A stretch of DNA of 64,000 nt from Cohnella sp. WQ 127256 (lineage in GTDB: Bacteria > Bacillota > Bacilli > Paenibacillales > Paenibacillaceae): contig NZ_JAMZCY010000003.1 in assembly GCF_024519285.1 (NCBI RefSeq), positions 1 through 64,000 on the forward strand, read 5' to 3'. The position numbers and the translations under genes were made by a program. Below are positions 1 to 7,695 of this stretch, in pieces; within the stretch, counting starts at the first letter, position 1, and every line of letters starts with the position of its first letter. The notes under the pieces were generated by a model that worked only from the letters and a program-made list of their open reading frames with translations, searched no databases and was not told where the DNA came from.

Positions 1-45
1 TAGCTGTGATATCCAACGAGCAATTATAATAATCGGTTTACAAGG

Positions 46-92
46 GAGGCGTGCTCTCAAGCCAGTAGTGGCTTGAGAGCACGCCTCTTTTT
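46..92 (+). terminator. Strong intrinsic terminator of a gene left of the window
   Basis: A perfect 19-bp stem (46-64 with 69-87, starting GAGGCGTGCTC) closes a GTAG loop and is followed directly by five T (88-92). The T-run is only on the plus-strand side, so it ends a rightward transcript whose gene lies outside the window. Confidence 0.9.
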
Positions 93-100
93 GGGCCTTT

Positions 101-152
101 TCACGGTATCCCTTTGGCTCAGGATGATATTGGGATGGAAGAGATACCGTGA
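101..152. repeat. Inverted repeat, 10-bp arms 32 bp apart
   Basis: TCACGGTATC (101-110) is repeated inverted as GATACCGTGA (143-152). No T-run follows on either strand, so it is not a normal terminator. It lies between the terminator at 46-92 and the 3' end of etfA and could fold at the tail of the etfBA transcript. No function is assigned. Confidence 0.5.
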
Positions 153-218
153 TAGGAGGCGGGAAAATCGTATGGATGTCATTCTGCTTGAAGGGAAAGC
201 AACAGAATAGACGAGCGA

Positions 219-1223
219 CTATAGTTCTGAGGACAACCCATCGATGAGGGCTGGGACGACTTCGAATAGATCGCCGACGATACCGTAATCAGCTACGCTG
301 AAAATGGGAGCGTCGGGGTCCTTGTTGATTGCGACGATGACGCGGGAACGGCTCATGCCGGCAAGATGCTGGACGGCGCCGCTGATGCCGCAGGCAATGT
401 AGAGATCTGGGGTGACGGTTTTGCCTGTTTGCCCGATCTGCAGGGCATAATCGCAATAACCGGCATCGCAGGCTCCGCGCGAAGCGCCAACTGCGCCGCC
501 GAGCAGCGCTGCGAGCTCTGCGAGTGGTGCGAAGCCGGCAGCGCTCTTCACGCCGCGTCCACCGGCGACGATGATCCGCGCCTCCGCTAGGTCGACCGTG
601 CCGGAAGCTCGCCGGACAACATCGCACACAATTGTGTGCGACTGTGGCGGGGTGAACGGTAGGCTGCGGATTGGCGCGGCTGCCCCTGCGACGATAGCTG
701 CAGGAGCGAAGTTGTTGGGGCGTACCGTGACGATCGTCGGGTAGCCCGGGAGGAAAGCGCGCCGCTCGAGCGCTTTCCCCGCGTGCAGAGCACGCGTGAA
801 CACGATGCGTCCGTCCGCGCCCCGGGCGGCGGCGAGCGCATCGGAAACCTGGCCTGCCCCGAGGCGTGCGGCCAGCCGCGGGGCAAGATCGCGCCCGATT
901 GCGGTGTGGCCCAGCCACCACCGCGCCTCGGGCGCCAGTGCTTTCGCCGCCTCCAGCAGGGCGGCGAGATGCACTTGTGGCGCATAGCGGCCAAGACTGG
1001 GGTGATCGATGACGATCACCTCATCTGTGCCGTGCTGCGCCAGCAGCTTTGCGGTGGCGGAGGCAGCTGCGGCCTCGCCCGCGCCGTCGCTGCCAAGCAG
1101 CAGGACTGCGGCGAGTCTGTCGCCGTCCGCCATGCAGCCCTTGGCTGCGGCAATCGCCTCCAGCGATACTCGACGCAGCTTGCCGTCGCGGCATTCCGCG
1201 ACTATAACATGTTGGCTCATCAT
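219..1223 (-). CDS. etfA: Electron transfer flavoprotein alpha subunit (EtfA)
   Basis: This FAD-binding subunit of the soluble ETF heterodimer takes electrons from acyl-CoA dehydrogenases. The 334-residue protein has the usual family length. The C-terminal FAD domain shows [39 protein letters not shown] and [10 protein letters not shown] followed by ADYGIVGDL. The ATG at 1223 is chosen because a GAGGTG ribosome site sits about 9 bp upstream and only 8 bp separate it from the etfB stop. The open frame continues upstream, but that part overlaps etfB. The gene is cotranscribed with etfB, divergently from the fad operon. Base composition is very GC-rich: 46 of 60 bases at 781-840 are G or C, unlike most of the window. 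The family assignment is secure. The partner dehydrogenase, probably FadE, is inferred from context. Confidence 0.93.
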   Translation of the reverse strand: MMSQHVIVAECRDGKLRRVSLEAIAAAKGCMADGDRLAAVLLLGSDGAGEAAAASATAKLLAQHGTDEVIVIDHPSLGRYAPQVHLAALLEAAKALAPEARWWLGHTAIGRDLAPRLAARLGAGQVSDALAAARGADGRIVFTRALHAGKALERRAFLPGYPTIVTVRPNNFAPAAIVAGAAAPIRSLPFTPPQSHTIVCDVVRRASGTVDLAEARIIVAGGRGVKSAAGFAPLAELAALLGGAVGASRGACDAGYCDYALQIGQTGKTVTPDLYIACGISGAVQHLAGMSRSRVIVAINKDPDAPIFSVADYGIVGDLFEVVPALIDGLSSEL

Positions 1224-1231
1224 CGCTATGC

Positions 1232-2095
1232 TCACCTCTCTTTCAATACTTGCGCTTCGTTCCGCAGCAGGGAGAGCAGCTCCACGGCTTGCTCTCTTGC
1301 CGCCCCGCTCAGTTTCCGGCCAGATGGCCTTGCAGGCGGCGCGTCGCAACCGATTCGCTCGGTGCGGGGTGCAGCCGCTCCTCTCGACAACTCCACCCCG
1401 AGCTCTTCAGGACTAAGCTCGGTTAACAGCTTCCGCTTCGCCTTCATGATCCCTGCCAACGCCGGATAACGCGGCTCGTTCAATCCTTGCTGCGCGGTAA
1501 GTAACGCGGGGAGTGGCAGTTCCCAGCTCTCGCTGTCTCCCTCTGCATCGCGGGTAACCAGTAGCTTTGCTCCAGATGCCGCCCCGTTCTCGCTGCCTCC
1601 AGCAGAATTCACCAATTGGCAAGAAACAATGGCCCCCGCATGAGGCCATCCGAGTAACTCCGCCACACGGATAGCAACCTGTCCCGCCCCGTTATCTATA
1701 GATAAATGTCCAGCGAATACAAGCGGAAACCCTCGCTCCCTTATCGCAGAGGCAAGCAGCAAAGAGACGGTATGCTCATCTGCGCTTAGCCGAGTTGAAT
1801 TTTGCCCATCCGCACCACGTTCATCCAAACTGTGCTCCCTCACATGAATCCACAAGGCTTCGTCAGCGCCCATGGCTAGGGCAGTTCGTAGCGTTTCAAT
1901 ACACCTTTCTGTTCCGACTGAAATGACGGTTACCGTGCCACCGTGGGCTTCCTTTATCCGCAAAGCCTCCTCCAGACCGTATTCGTCGTAGGGGTTGAGC
2001 ACCTTTTTCACGCCAATATCGTCTATCTTGCCGTCTCGCACGAAGATAGGCTCATCCGTAGCAATGACAGATTTGATCAAAACCGCGATATCCAC
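1232..2095 (-). CDS. etfB: Electron transfer flavoprotein beta subunit (EtfB)
   Basis: The nucleotide-binding subunit of ETF, about 287 residues. The N-terminus reads MDIAVLIKSVIATDEP, and the family pattern LNPYDEYGLEEALRIKE and MGADEALW is followed by DNGAGQVAIRVAELLGWP. The GTG at 2095 is preferred over the ATG at 2101: an AAGGAGG site abuts that ATG directly but stands 6 bp from the GTG, an ideal distance. The frame stays open up to 2236 without a better site. The gene begins the etfBA pair. A possible CcpA site lies just upstream of the ribosome site. The 3' half (to about 1600) is GC-rich like etfA, while the 5' half is closer to the rest of the window. Confidence 0.92.
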   Translation of the reverse strand: MDIAVLIKSVIATDEPIFVRDGKIDDIGVKKVLNPYDEYGLEEALRIKEAHGGTVTVISVGTERCIETLRTALAMGADEALWIHVREHSLDERGADGQNSTRLSADEHTVSLLLASAIRERGFPLVFAGHLSIDNGAGQVAIRVAELLGWPHAGAIVSCQLVNSAGGSENGAASGAKLLVTRDAEGDSESWELPLPALLTAQQGLNEPRYPALAGIMKAKRKLLTELSPEELGVELSRGAAAPRTERIGCDAPPARPSGRKLSGAAREQAVELLSLLRNEAQVLKER

Positions 2096-2106
2096 AGGCA
2101 TCCTCC

Positions 2107-2121
2107 TTGTAAACGGATTCG
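2107..2121. promoter_or_regulatory. Candidate CcpA (cre) site upstream of etfB
   Basis: TTGTAAACGGATTCG matches the cre consensus WTGNAANCGNWNNCW at all positions except the last. It overlaps the etfB ribosome site by two bases and would lie in the leader, as in roadblock repression. Bacillus subtilis fatty acid oxidation genes are known CcpA targets. Binding here is inferred. Confidence 0.4.
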
Positions 2122-2216
2122 TAAAATAGGAGATGTATCCCGATTGGTGTGTCCTTTTTTGCCGATTAGGGCATATGAGGGGTAGGTTTCGGAATAAATT
2201 TACGAGTATCAACCGT

Positions 2217-2244
2217 TTGCATAGTGTCACTTTCATCGTATGAC
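2217..2244 (+). promoter_or_regulatory. Possible sigma-A promoter for the fad operon
   Basis: TTGCAT (2217-2222) and TATGAC (2239-2244) are 16 bp apart, about 70 bp before fadF in the divergent etfB/fadF region. Both hexamers are imperfect. No full palindrome of the Bacillus FadR operator type (TGAATGA...TCATTCA) was seen here. Confidence 0.35.
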
Positions 2245-2314
2245 CCTTGTAGAAGGTTCAGAAGATCGGGCTTTGTTGGGGTGTGTATTTAGGCAATAGC
2301 TAAAGGGGAGCGGG

Positions 2315-4429
2315 GTGGACAGTTCGATGAATCTTTGGATTGTTGCAGCTGTTACCTTCTGCGGAATCGGTACCTTTAGCTTAATTGTCCTCGGCAAAAT
2401 CAAGCTTATTCTGGGCGGCAAGCCGGACAGGGGGATGAAGCTCGATTGGAGTCGTGCTTTACAAGCGGCTGGGCAGGTTTTTGGGCATCGTCGGCTTCTT
2501 CAGGATCGACGTAGCGGATTGATGCATCTGGTTTTATTTTATGGATTCCTCATGCTGCAGTTAGGCGCCTTAGATATTTTATGGAGAGGAGTTACGGAGA
2601 AATCCCTTCCTTGGGCGAGCAATGGCGTTTTCACAATTCTGCAGGAGGTTACGGTTACCTTAGTTCTGCTAGCGGTTGCGTACGGGGCCTATCGGAGATA
2701 TGGGGAAAAGCTCCCGAGATTGCCAAAGGGATGGAAGCCCCTTCTAGTGCTCATCTGGATTGCTGGATTAATGCTGTCGGTCTTATTCACGCTTGCATTT
2801 GATCGAGTGAGGGAGGGCTGGGTAACCTCAAGCTATGCTCCAATCTCGTCTGCGGTTGCTTCTGTTCTACCTAAGTATTCCGCGCAGATAGGGTATGCAA
2901 TATCGTGGTGGTTGCACCTTCTGCTACTGTTGGGCTTTCTCGTCTATGTGCCTCTATCCAAGCATTTTCATATTTTTACGGCACCCGTTAACTGGCTCTT
3001 GCGTCCGCTGGGTACCCCAAAGCTTGCAGCATTGAACTTGGAGGACGAAACCGCAGAGAAGTTCGGGATGAGCACGGTTGAAGATTTAACGCGCAAACAA
3101 AGGCTGGATCTGTTCGCATGCGTGGAGTGCGGCAGGTGTACCAATGTGTGTCCAGCAGCAAATACGGACAAAGGATTATCCCCGATGCATTTGATGACGA
3201 AGCTACGGGACACCCTGCAACGTAAGGGAATGGAATTTCGTCCAGTCGGCACGGTGGAGAATGGGACGTCGGACACGATGGACATGAACGGAACTCTGAT
3301 GTGGCAAAAGATGAGCTGGGTGAAGCGCGATCGTTTTCTGACCGGTAGCTTAATTCACGAGGGCTCACAACTATCGGAGCCTCAATCGATTATCGGAGAG
3401 GTGATCACCGAGCAAGAGCTATGGGCATGTACGACATGCCGTCATTGCGAAGAAAGCTGTCCTGTAGGGAACATGCAGCTTGCACCTTTGATGGAGATGC
3501 GCCGGTACCTTGTGCTAACGGAAGGGAAGATGCCTCCAGAGGCGAGACGCACGCTGCAAAATATTGATCGTCAGAGCAATCCTTGGGGCTTCCCTCGTCA
3601 GGATCGCACAGCTTGGATGGAGGAATTCGCCGTCAAGGAAGGCTGGCATATTCCGACTTTACGAGATGAGCCAAAGCCGGATTGGCTTTGGTGGGTTGGT
3701 AGTATGGGCGCTTACGATTTGCGTGCCCGCCGAGTGACCTTTGCCTTTGCACGATTATTGCGCGAAGCGGGGGTATCGTTCGCCGTGCTTGGGACAGAGG
3801 AACGGAATTCTGGAGATACGCCAAGACGGTTAGGTGACGAATTTTTGTTTCAAGAGTTATGTCGTTCTAACATTGAAACCTTCAAGCGTCACAGGATAAA
3901 GAGAATCGTAACGACTTGCCCGCATACGTATCATCTTTTCCGCAATGAGTATACGGATTTTGGCTTTGAGGCTGAAGTCAAGCACCATACGGAGCTACTG
4001 GCGGAGCTTCTAGCTAATGGACGCCTTACTCCTCAGCATGCGGTTTCGCGGACACTTACACTTCATGATTCTTGTTATTTGGCCCGTTATAACGGGGTGA
4101 CGGAGGCTCCGCGCGAGATTTTGACCGCGATTCCTGAGCTTACAACGAAGGAAATGGAGCGATCCGGTAAACAGGGACTTTGCTGCGGTGCGGGTGGTGG
4201 ACGGATGTGGATGGAGGAGCCCGGACGTCGGGTAAATGAGGTTCGCACAGCTCAGGCGCTGGCCACTGGAGCAGAGCTTATCGGTTCGGCATGCCCTTAT
4301 TGTTTGACGATGATGGAGGAAGGCTTACGCAAGCATGGAGCAGAAGAACGAACGGGAGCAATGGATGTGGCAGAAGTGCTGGCGATGTCGGTATTCGGCG
4401 CTGCGGACAAAATAACCCGAGGGGAGTGA
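2315..4429 (+). CDS. fadF: FadF-type membrane iron-sulfur oxidoreductase (ETF acceptor)
   Basis: The predicted membrane reductase passes electrons from reduced ETF to the quinone pool, a role linked to Bacillus FadF (YwjF), which has almost the same length as these 704 residues. About five membrane helices occupy residues 7-215. Two 4Fe-4S clusters follow: CVECGRCTNVCP from residue 269 and CTTCRHCEESCP from residue 372. The C-terminal cysteine-rich (CCG-type) domain has HDSCYLARYNG, GLCCGAGGGRMW and ACPYCLTMME, as in heterodisulfide reductase subunits. The GTG at 2315 follows an AAGGGGAG site; an ATG at 2327 is the alternative. It is the first gene of the fad operon, and its stop is 7 bp before fadN. 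Confidence 0.88.
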   Translation: MDSSMNLWIVAAVTFCGIGTFSLIVLGKIKLILGGKPDRGMKLDWSRALQAAGQVFGHRRLLQDRRSGLMHLVLFYGFLMLQLGALDILWRGVTEKSLPWASNGVFTILQEVTVTLVLLAVAYGAYRRYGEKLPRLPKGWKPLLVLIWIAGLMLSVLFTLAFDRVREGWVTSSYAPISSAVASVLPKYSAQIGYAISWWLHLLLLLGFLVYVPLSKHFHIFTAPVNWLLRPLGTPKLAALNLEDETAEKFGMSTVEDLTRKQRLDLFACVECGRCTNVCPAANTDKGLSPMHLMTKLRDTLQRKGMEFRPVGTVENGTSDTMDMNGTLMWQKMSWVKRDRFLTGSLIHEGSQLSEPQSIIGEVITEQELWACTTCRHCEESCPVGNMQLAPLMEMRRYLVLTEGKMPPEARRTLQNIDRQSNPWGFPRQDRTAWMEEFAVKEGWHIPTLRDEPKPDWLWWVGSMGAYDLRARRVTFAFARLLREAGVSFAVLGTEERNSGDTPRRLGDEFLFQELCRSNIETFKRHRIKRIVTTCPHTYHLFRNEYTDFGFEAEVKHHTELLAELLANGRLTPQHAVSRTLTLHDSCYLARYNGVTEAPREILTAIPELTTKEMERSGKQGLCCGAGGGRMWMEEPGRRVNEVRTAQALATGAELIGSACPYCLTMMEEGLRKHGAEERTGAMDVAEVLAMSVFGAADKITRGE

Positions 4430-4435
4430 GGCCAC

Positions 4436-6778
4436 TTGTGGAATGTGCGGAAGGCGGCGGTTATTGGAGCGGGGGTGATGGGTTCAGCCATCGCCGCCCA
4501 TTTGGCGAATGCAGGTGTGCCCTGCCTATTGCTGGATCTTGAAGGGCTGGCAGCTAAAGGGATAGTTAGGCTCAAGGAAACGAAGCCGTCCCCCTTATAC
4601 GACCCTTCCTTTGTTACACGAATAAAGGCTGGCGAGTTGGATCGCGACTTGGGGTTACTATCAGAGTGTGATTGGGTTATCGAAGCCGTATCGGAAAAGC
4701 TGGATGTGAAGCATAGCGTATGGTCGCGCATCGATTCCGTATGGAAACCGGGGATGATCGTTAGCAGTAACACATCGGGTTTGTCAATTAACGAGATAAC
4801 CTCGGTTTGCAGTGAAGCATGTCGCCGGAATGCTATGGTTACGCATTTTTTCAACCCCCCTCGGTATATGAAGCTGCTAGAAATCGTCCCCTGTCGGGAT
4901 ACAGATGCTCAGGCGGTTGCTGATGTTGAACGTTTTTGCCGTGATCGATTAGGTAAAGGCGTTGTAATGGCAAAGGATACACCTAATTTCATTGCGAATC
5001 GGATCGGGACGTATGCCATGCTAGTAACCCTTCAGGCGATGGAAAAGCATGGGTTATCGGTAGAGGAAGTCGATGCGGTGACGGGTCCCCTGCTAGGACG
5101 GCCGAATAGCGCGACTTTTCGGACATTGGATTTAGTCGGATTAGATACCTTCCTGCATGTTTGTCGCAATGTACGAGAGAACATAGAGGATCCTGTTGAG
5201 GCTGCAGCTTTTGCAGCACCTGCAATTGTCGAGGATCTGGTATCGAAGGGGTGGCTAGGAGAGAAAAGCGGGGGAGGCTTCTATCGTAAAGATGATTCTG
5301 CGCGTGGCAAAGATCGAATCCAAGTACTTGATCCGTATACGATGACTTACAGCCCTCGTAGCAAGATTACCTCACCAGCCTTAGAAGCGGCCAAGATGGC
5401 CAAGGGGACAATGGGGAAAATACAGGCGCTGCTAGAGGTGGCGGATGACAATCGTTTGGCGGCTTTTGCCCGTGAAGTGATGGAAGCAGCGTTATGCTAT
5501 TCAGCAGATAAGCTCGGTGAGATTGCGGATAATGCTATTCAAATTGATCAGGCGATGAAGTGGGGCTTTAACTGGGAGAAAGGTCCCTTTGAAACATGGG
5601 ATGCACTTGGAGTCACGGAAACGGTGGCTCGACTAGATGCACGTGGAGTAGCGGTTCCTGCTCCAGTAGCCGCTATGCTGGATAAGGGCTCGACCTCCTT
5701 TTACACACGGAAGGCAGGTAGCTTGTTTCATTACTTGCGTGGTGAATATAAGGCAGTAGAGGAAAGGCCGGATGAACTGTCCTTGCGGAAGTTACGTGAG
5801 CGTGGCAAAACCATTTTTGTTGGTGATGGAGCAAGTCTAATTGATCTTGGTGATGAAGTGGCATGCCTGGAGTTTCATTCTCCTCACAATGCGATAGGTC
5901 CGGGAATTCTCTCTGCTATTCGCCAAGCTTCTGAGGAGGTAGACCGCAACTGGCGAGGACTTGTCATTGCCAACGAAGGGCGTAACTTCTGTGTGGGGGC
6001 CAATCTGATGTTGCTCCTGATGGAGGCGGAGAATGGGGAATGGGAGGAAATTGATCTTATTATTCGCGAGTTCCAGATGAGCATGAAATCGCTCCGCATT
6101 TTGCCTCGTCCAGTTGTAGCGGCGCCCCATCGGATGACGCTGGGTGGAGGTGTGGAGGCTTGCTTGCCTGCGGATCGGATTATTTTTGCAGCGGAAACTT
6201 ATTTCGGACTTGTGGAGACAGGTGTGGGGTTAATTCCTGCCGGAGGAGGATGCTTAGCAGCAGCAGTTATGGCGCAAGAACGTGCAGGAGCCGCGGGGAT
6301 AGAGGATGTGACATCGCCAATTTCCCAGCTATTCGAGACGATCGCAATGGCTAAAGTGTCGGAGAGTGGATATGATGCGAAGCGACTTGGCTATTGGCGA
6401 GAGGGTGATACGGTCGTCATTTATGAAGAAGCACGAATCGCTGAGGCAAAACGAACGGTACTTGAGTTGGATCGTCGCGGCTACACGGTACCTCCCGTTA
6501 ATCGGCAGGTTACTGTTGGGGGAAGAGAAGCCGCGACTTTGCTGAAGCTGGGTGTTTCCTCAATGCGGCGGAGTGGCTATATTTCCGATCACGATGTTCG
6601 GATTGCCGGCAAGCTAGCCGATGTGCTAACAGGAGGAGATGTTCCAGCGGGAACAGTTGTGTCGGAAGAGTATTTACTCGACATGGAGCGGGCAGCCTTC
6701 CTGAGCTTATGCGGTGAACCGCTCACCCAAGCCCGTATGCGCCAAATGCTAGCGACCGGCAAGCCACTTCGAAACTGA
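4436..6778 (+). CDS. fadN: FadN-type 3-hydroxyacyl-CoA dehydrogenase / enoyl-CoA hydratase
   Basis: This bifunctional enzyme hydrates enoyl-CoA and oxidises L-3-hydroxyacyl-CoA with NAD. It has 780 residues, close to Bacillus FadN. The order is dehydrogenase first: a Rossmann motif AVIGAGVMGSAIAAHLANAG near residue 6, then THFFNPPRYMKLLEIVP with the family histidine, and KDTPNFIANRIG. A hydratase (crotonase-like) domain follows at about 460-680 with FCVGANL, TLGGGVEACLPADR and LVETGVGLIPAGGG, which carry the expected oxyanion-hole glycines and two glutamates. The TTG start has a GGGGAG site within the end of fadF, suggesting coupled translation. In Bacillus subtilis fadA follows fadN directly; here about 0.9 kb of repeats intervene. 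Confidence 0.92.
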   Translation: MWNVRKAAVIGAGVMGSAIAAHLANAGVPCLLLDLEGLAAKGIVRLKETKPSPLYDPSFVTRIKAGELDRDLGLLSECDWVIEAVSEKLDVKHSVWSRIDSVWKPGMIVSSNTSGLSINEITSVCSEACRRNAMVTHFFNPPRYMKLLEIVPCRDTDAQAVADVERFCRDRLGKGVVMAKDTPNFIANRIGTYAMLVTLQAMEKHGLSVEEVDAVTGPLLGRPNSATFRTLDLVGLDTFLHVCRNVRENIEDPVEAAAFAAPAIVEDLVSKGWLGEKSGGGFYRKDDSARGKDRIQVLDPYTMTYSPRSKITSPALEAAKMAKGTMGKIQALLEVADDNRLAAFAREVMEAALCYSADKLGEIADNAIQIDQAMKWGFNWEKGPFETWDALGVTETVARLDARGVAVPAPVAAMLDKGSTSFYTRKAGSLFHYLRGEYKAVEERPDELSLRKLRERGKTIFVGDGASLIDLGDEVACLEFHSPHNAIGPGILSAIRQASEEVDRNWRGLVIANEGRNFCVGANLMLLLMEAENGEWEEIDLIIREFQMSMKSLRILPRPVVAAPHRMTLGGGVEACLPADRIIFAAETYFGLVETGVGLIPAGGGCLAAAVMAQERAGAAGIEDVTSPISQLFETIAMAKVSESGYDAKRLGYWREGDTVVIYEEARIAEAKRTVLELDRRGYTVPPVNRQVTVGGREAATLLKLGVSSMRRSGYISDHDVRIAGKLADVLTGGDVPAGTVVSEEYLLDMERAAFLSLCGEPLTQARMRQMLATGKPLRN

Positions 6779-6803
6779 ATTGATTAGCTCAGTGATGATG
6801 CTT

Positions 6804-7076
6804 CAAACCAACCAACACCCTCTCATAGCGGAAAAAACCAACAATGGAGCGCACCGCACACACCAGCACCCTCCCATAGCGGAAAAAACCAACAATGGAG
6901 CGCACCAAACAAACCAGCACCCTATCATAGCGGAAAAAACCAAAAATGGAGCGCACCAAACAAACCAGAACCCTCTCATAGCGGAAAAAACCAACAATGA
7001 AGAGCATTGCACACACCAGCACCTTCCCATAGCGGAAAAAACCAACAATGGAGAGCACTAAACAAACCAGCTTCAC
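6804..7076. repeat. Tandem array A: five copies of a 51-bp unit
   Basis: The core ATAGCGGAAAAAACC recurs at 6825, 6876, 6927, 6978 and 7029, exactly 51 bp apart, with a variable half such as GCGCACCAAACAAACCAGCA between cores. As 51 is 17 codons, the array can be read as a 17-residue repeat containing IAEKTNNGAHQTNQH, from a TTG at 6780 or ATGs at 6795 and 6798. I see no good ribosome site, and the frame ends at a TAA (7059-7061) where other copies have CAA. It may be non-coding spacer or the decayed start of a repeat protein. A related single copy lies at 13871-13893. Confidence 0.85.
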
Positions 7077-7695
7077 TTGCGAAGGCCAAAAAAGTGCCTT
7101 GGCGGAGAAACTCAGCAGCAAAGGCCCAAGCGAAGGCCAAAAAAGTGCCTTGGCGGAGAAACTCAGCAGCAAAAGCCACAACGAAGGCCAAAAAAGTGCC
7201 CTGGCGCAGACGCTCAGCGGCAAACGCCTCAGCGAAGGCCAAAAAAGTGCCTTGGCGGAGAAGCTCAGCAGCAAAAGCCTCAACGAAGGCCAAAAAAGTG
7301 CCCTGGCGCAGACGCTCAGCGGCAAACGCCACAACGAAGGCCAAAAAAGTGCCTTGGAGGAGAAGCTCAGCAGCAAAGGCCCAAGCGAAGGCCAAAAAAG
7401 TGCCCTGGTGGAGAAACTCAGCAGCAAAAGCCTCAACGAAGGCCAAAAAAGTGCCCTGGCGGAGAGACTCAGCAGCAAAAGCCTCAACGAAGGCCAAAAA
7501 ACTGCCCTGGTGGAGAGACTCAGCAGCAACGGCCCAAGCGAAGGCCAAAAAAATGCCTTGGCGGAGAAGTTCAGCAGCAAAAGCCACAACGAAGGCCAAA
7601 AAAGTGCCTTGGCGCAAACACTCACCAGTAAACATCTCAGCAGCCAGCACCCCAAACGAAGGCCAAAAGCACTCACAAGGAGGGGAGAACTATGA
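7048..7695 (+). CDS. Possible 215-residue repeat protein encoded by array B
   Basis: An uninterrupted frame reads eleven 17-residue repeats of the type EGQKSALAEKLSSKSHN, a charged, probably helical unit. Its TGA (7693-7695) overlaps the fadA ATG as ATGA, the arrangement used for translational coupling. Against it: the ATG at 7048 has no clear ribosome site, all three forward frames are open across the array because the unit is a multiple of three, and differences between copies do not clearly favour synonymous change in this frame over the frame that gives KAKKVPWRRNSAAKATT. No known family is recognised. Non-coding repeat DNA is equally possible. Confidence 0.25.
   Translation: MESTKQTSFTCEGQKSALAEKLSSKGPSEGQKSALAEKLSSKSHNEGQKSALAQTLSGKRLSEGQKSALAEKLSSKSLNEGQKSALAQTLSGKRHNEGQKSALEEKLSSKGPSEGQKSALVEKLSSKSLNEGQKSALAERLSSKSLNEGQKTALVERLSSNGPSEGQKNALAEKFSSKSHNEGQKSALAQTLTSKHLSSQHPKRRPKALTRRGEL
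7081..7641. repeat. Tandem array B: eleven copies of a 51-bp unit
   Basis: GAAGGCCAAAAAAGTGCC begins copies at 7081, 7132, 7183, 7234, 7285, 7336, 7387, 7438, 7489, 7540 and 7591, each 51 bp long. A degenerate twelfth start is at 7658. Copies fall into subtypes: copies 3 and 5 share CTGGCGCAGACGCTCAGCGG, while copies 1, 6 and 9 share the tail GGCCCAAGC, which suggests that blocks of several units were duplicated. No spacers of unrelated sequence exist, so it is not a CRISPR. The array fills the fadN-fadA interval up to the fadA ribosome site. Confidence 0.93.

Noticed and set aside
219..1600. Several long plus-strand frames opposite etfA and etfB
   Set aside because: They arise from the high GC content, which removes stop codons. 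The minus-strand frames encode clear ETF motifs.
6804..7641. CRISPR array
   Set aside because: The repeats are directly adjacent 51-bp units with no unique spacers, and no cas gene is in the window.
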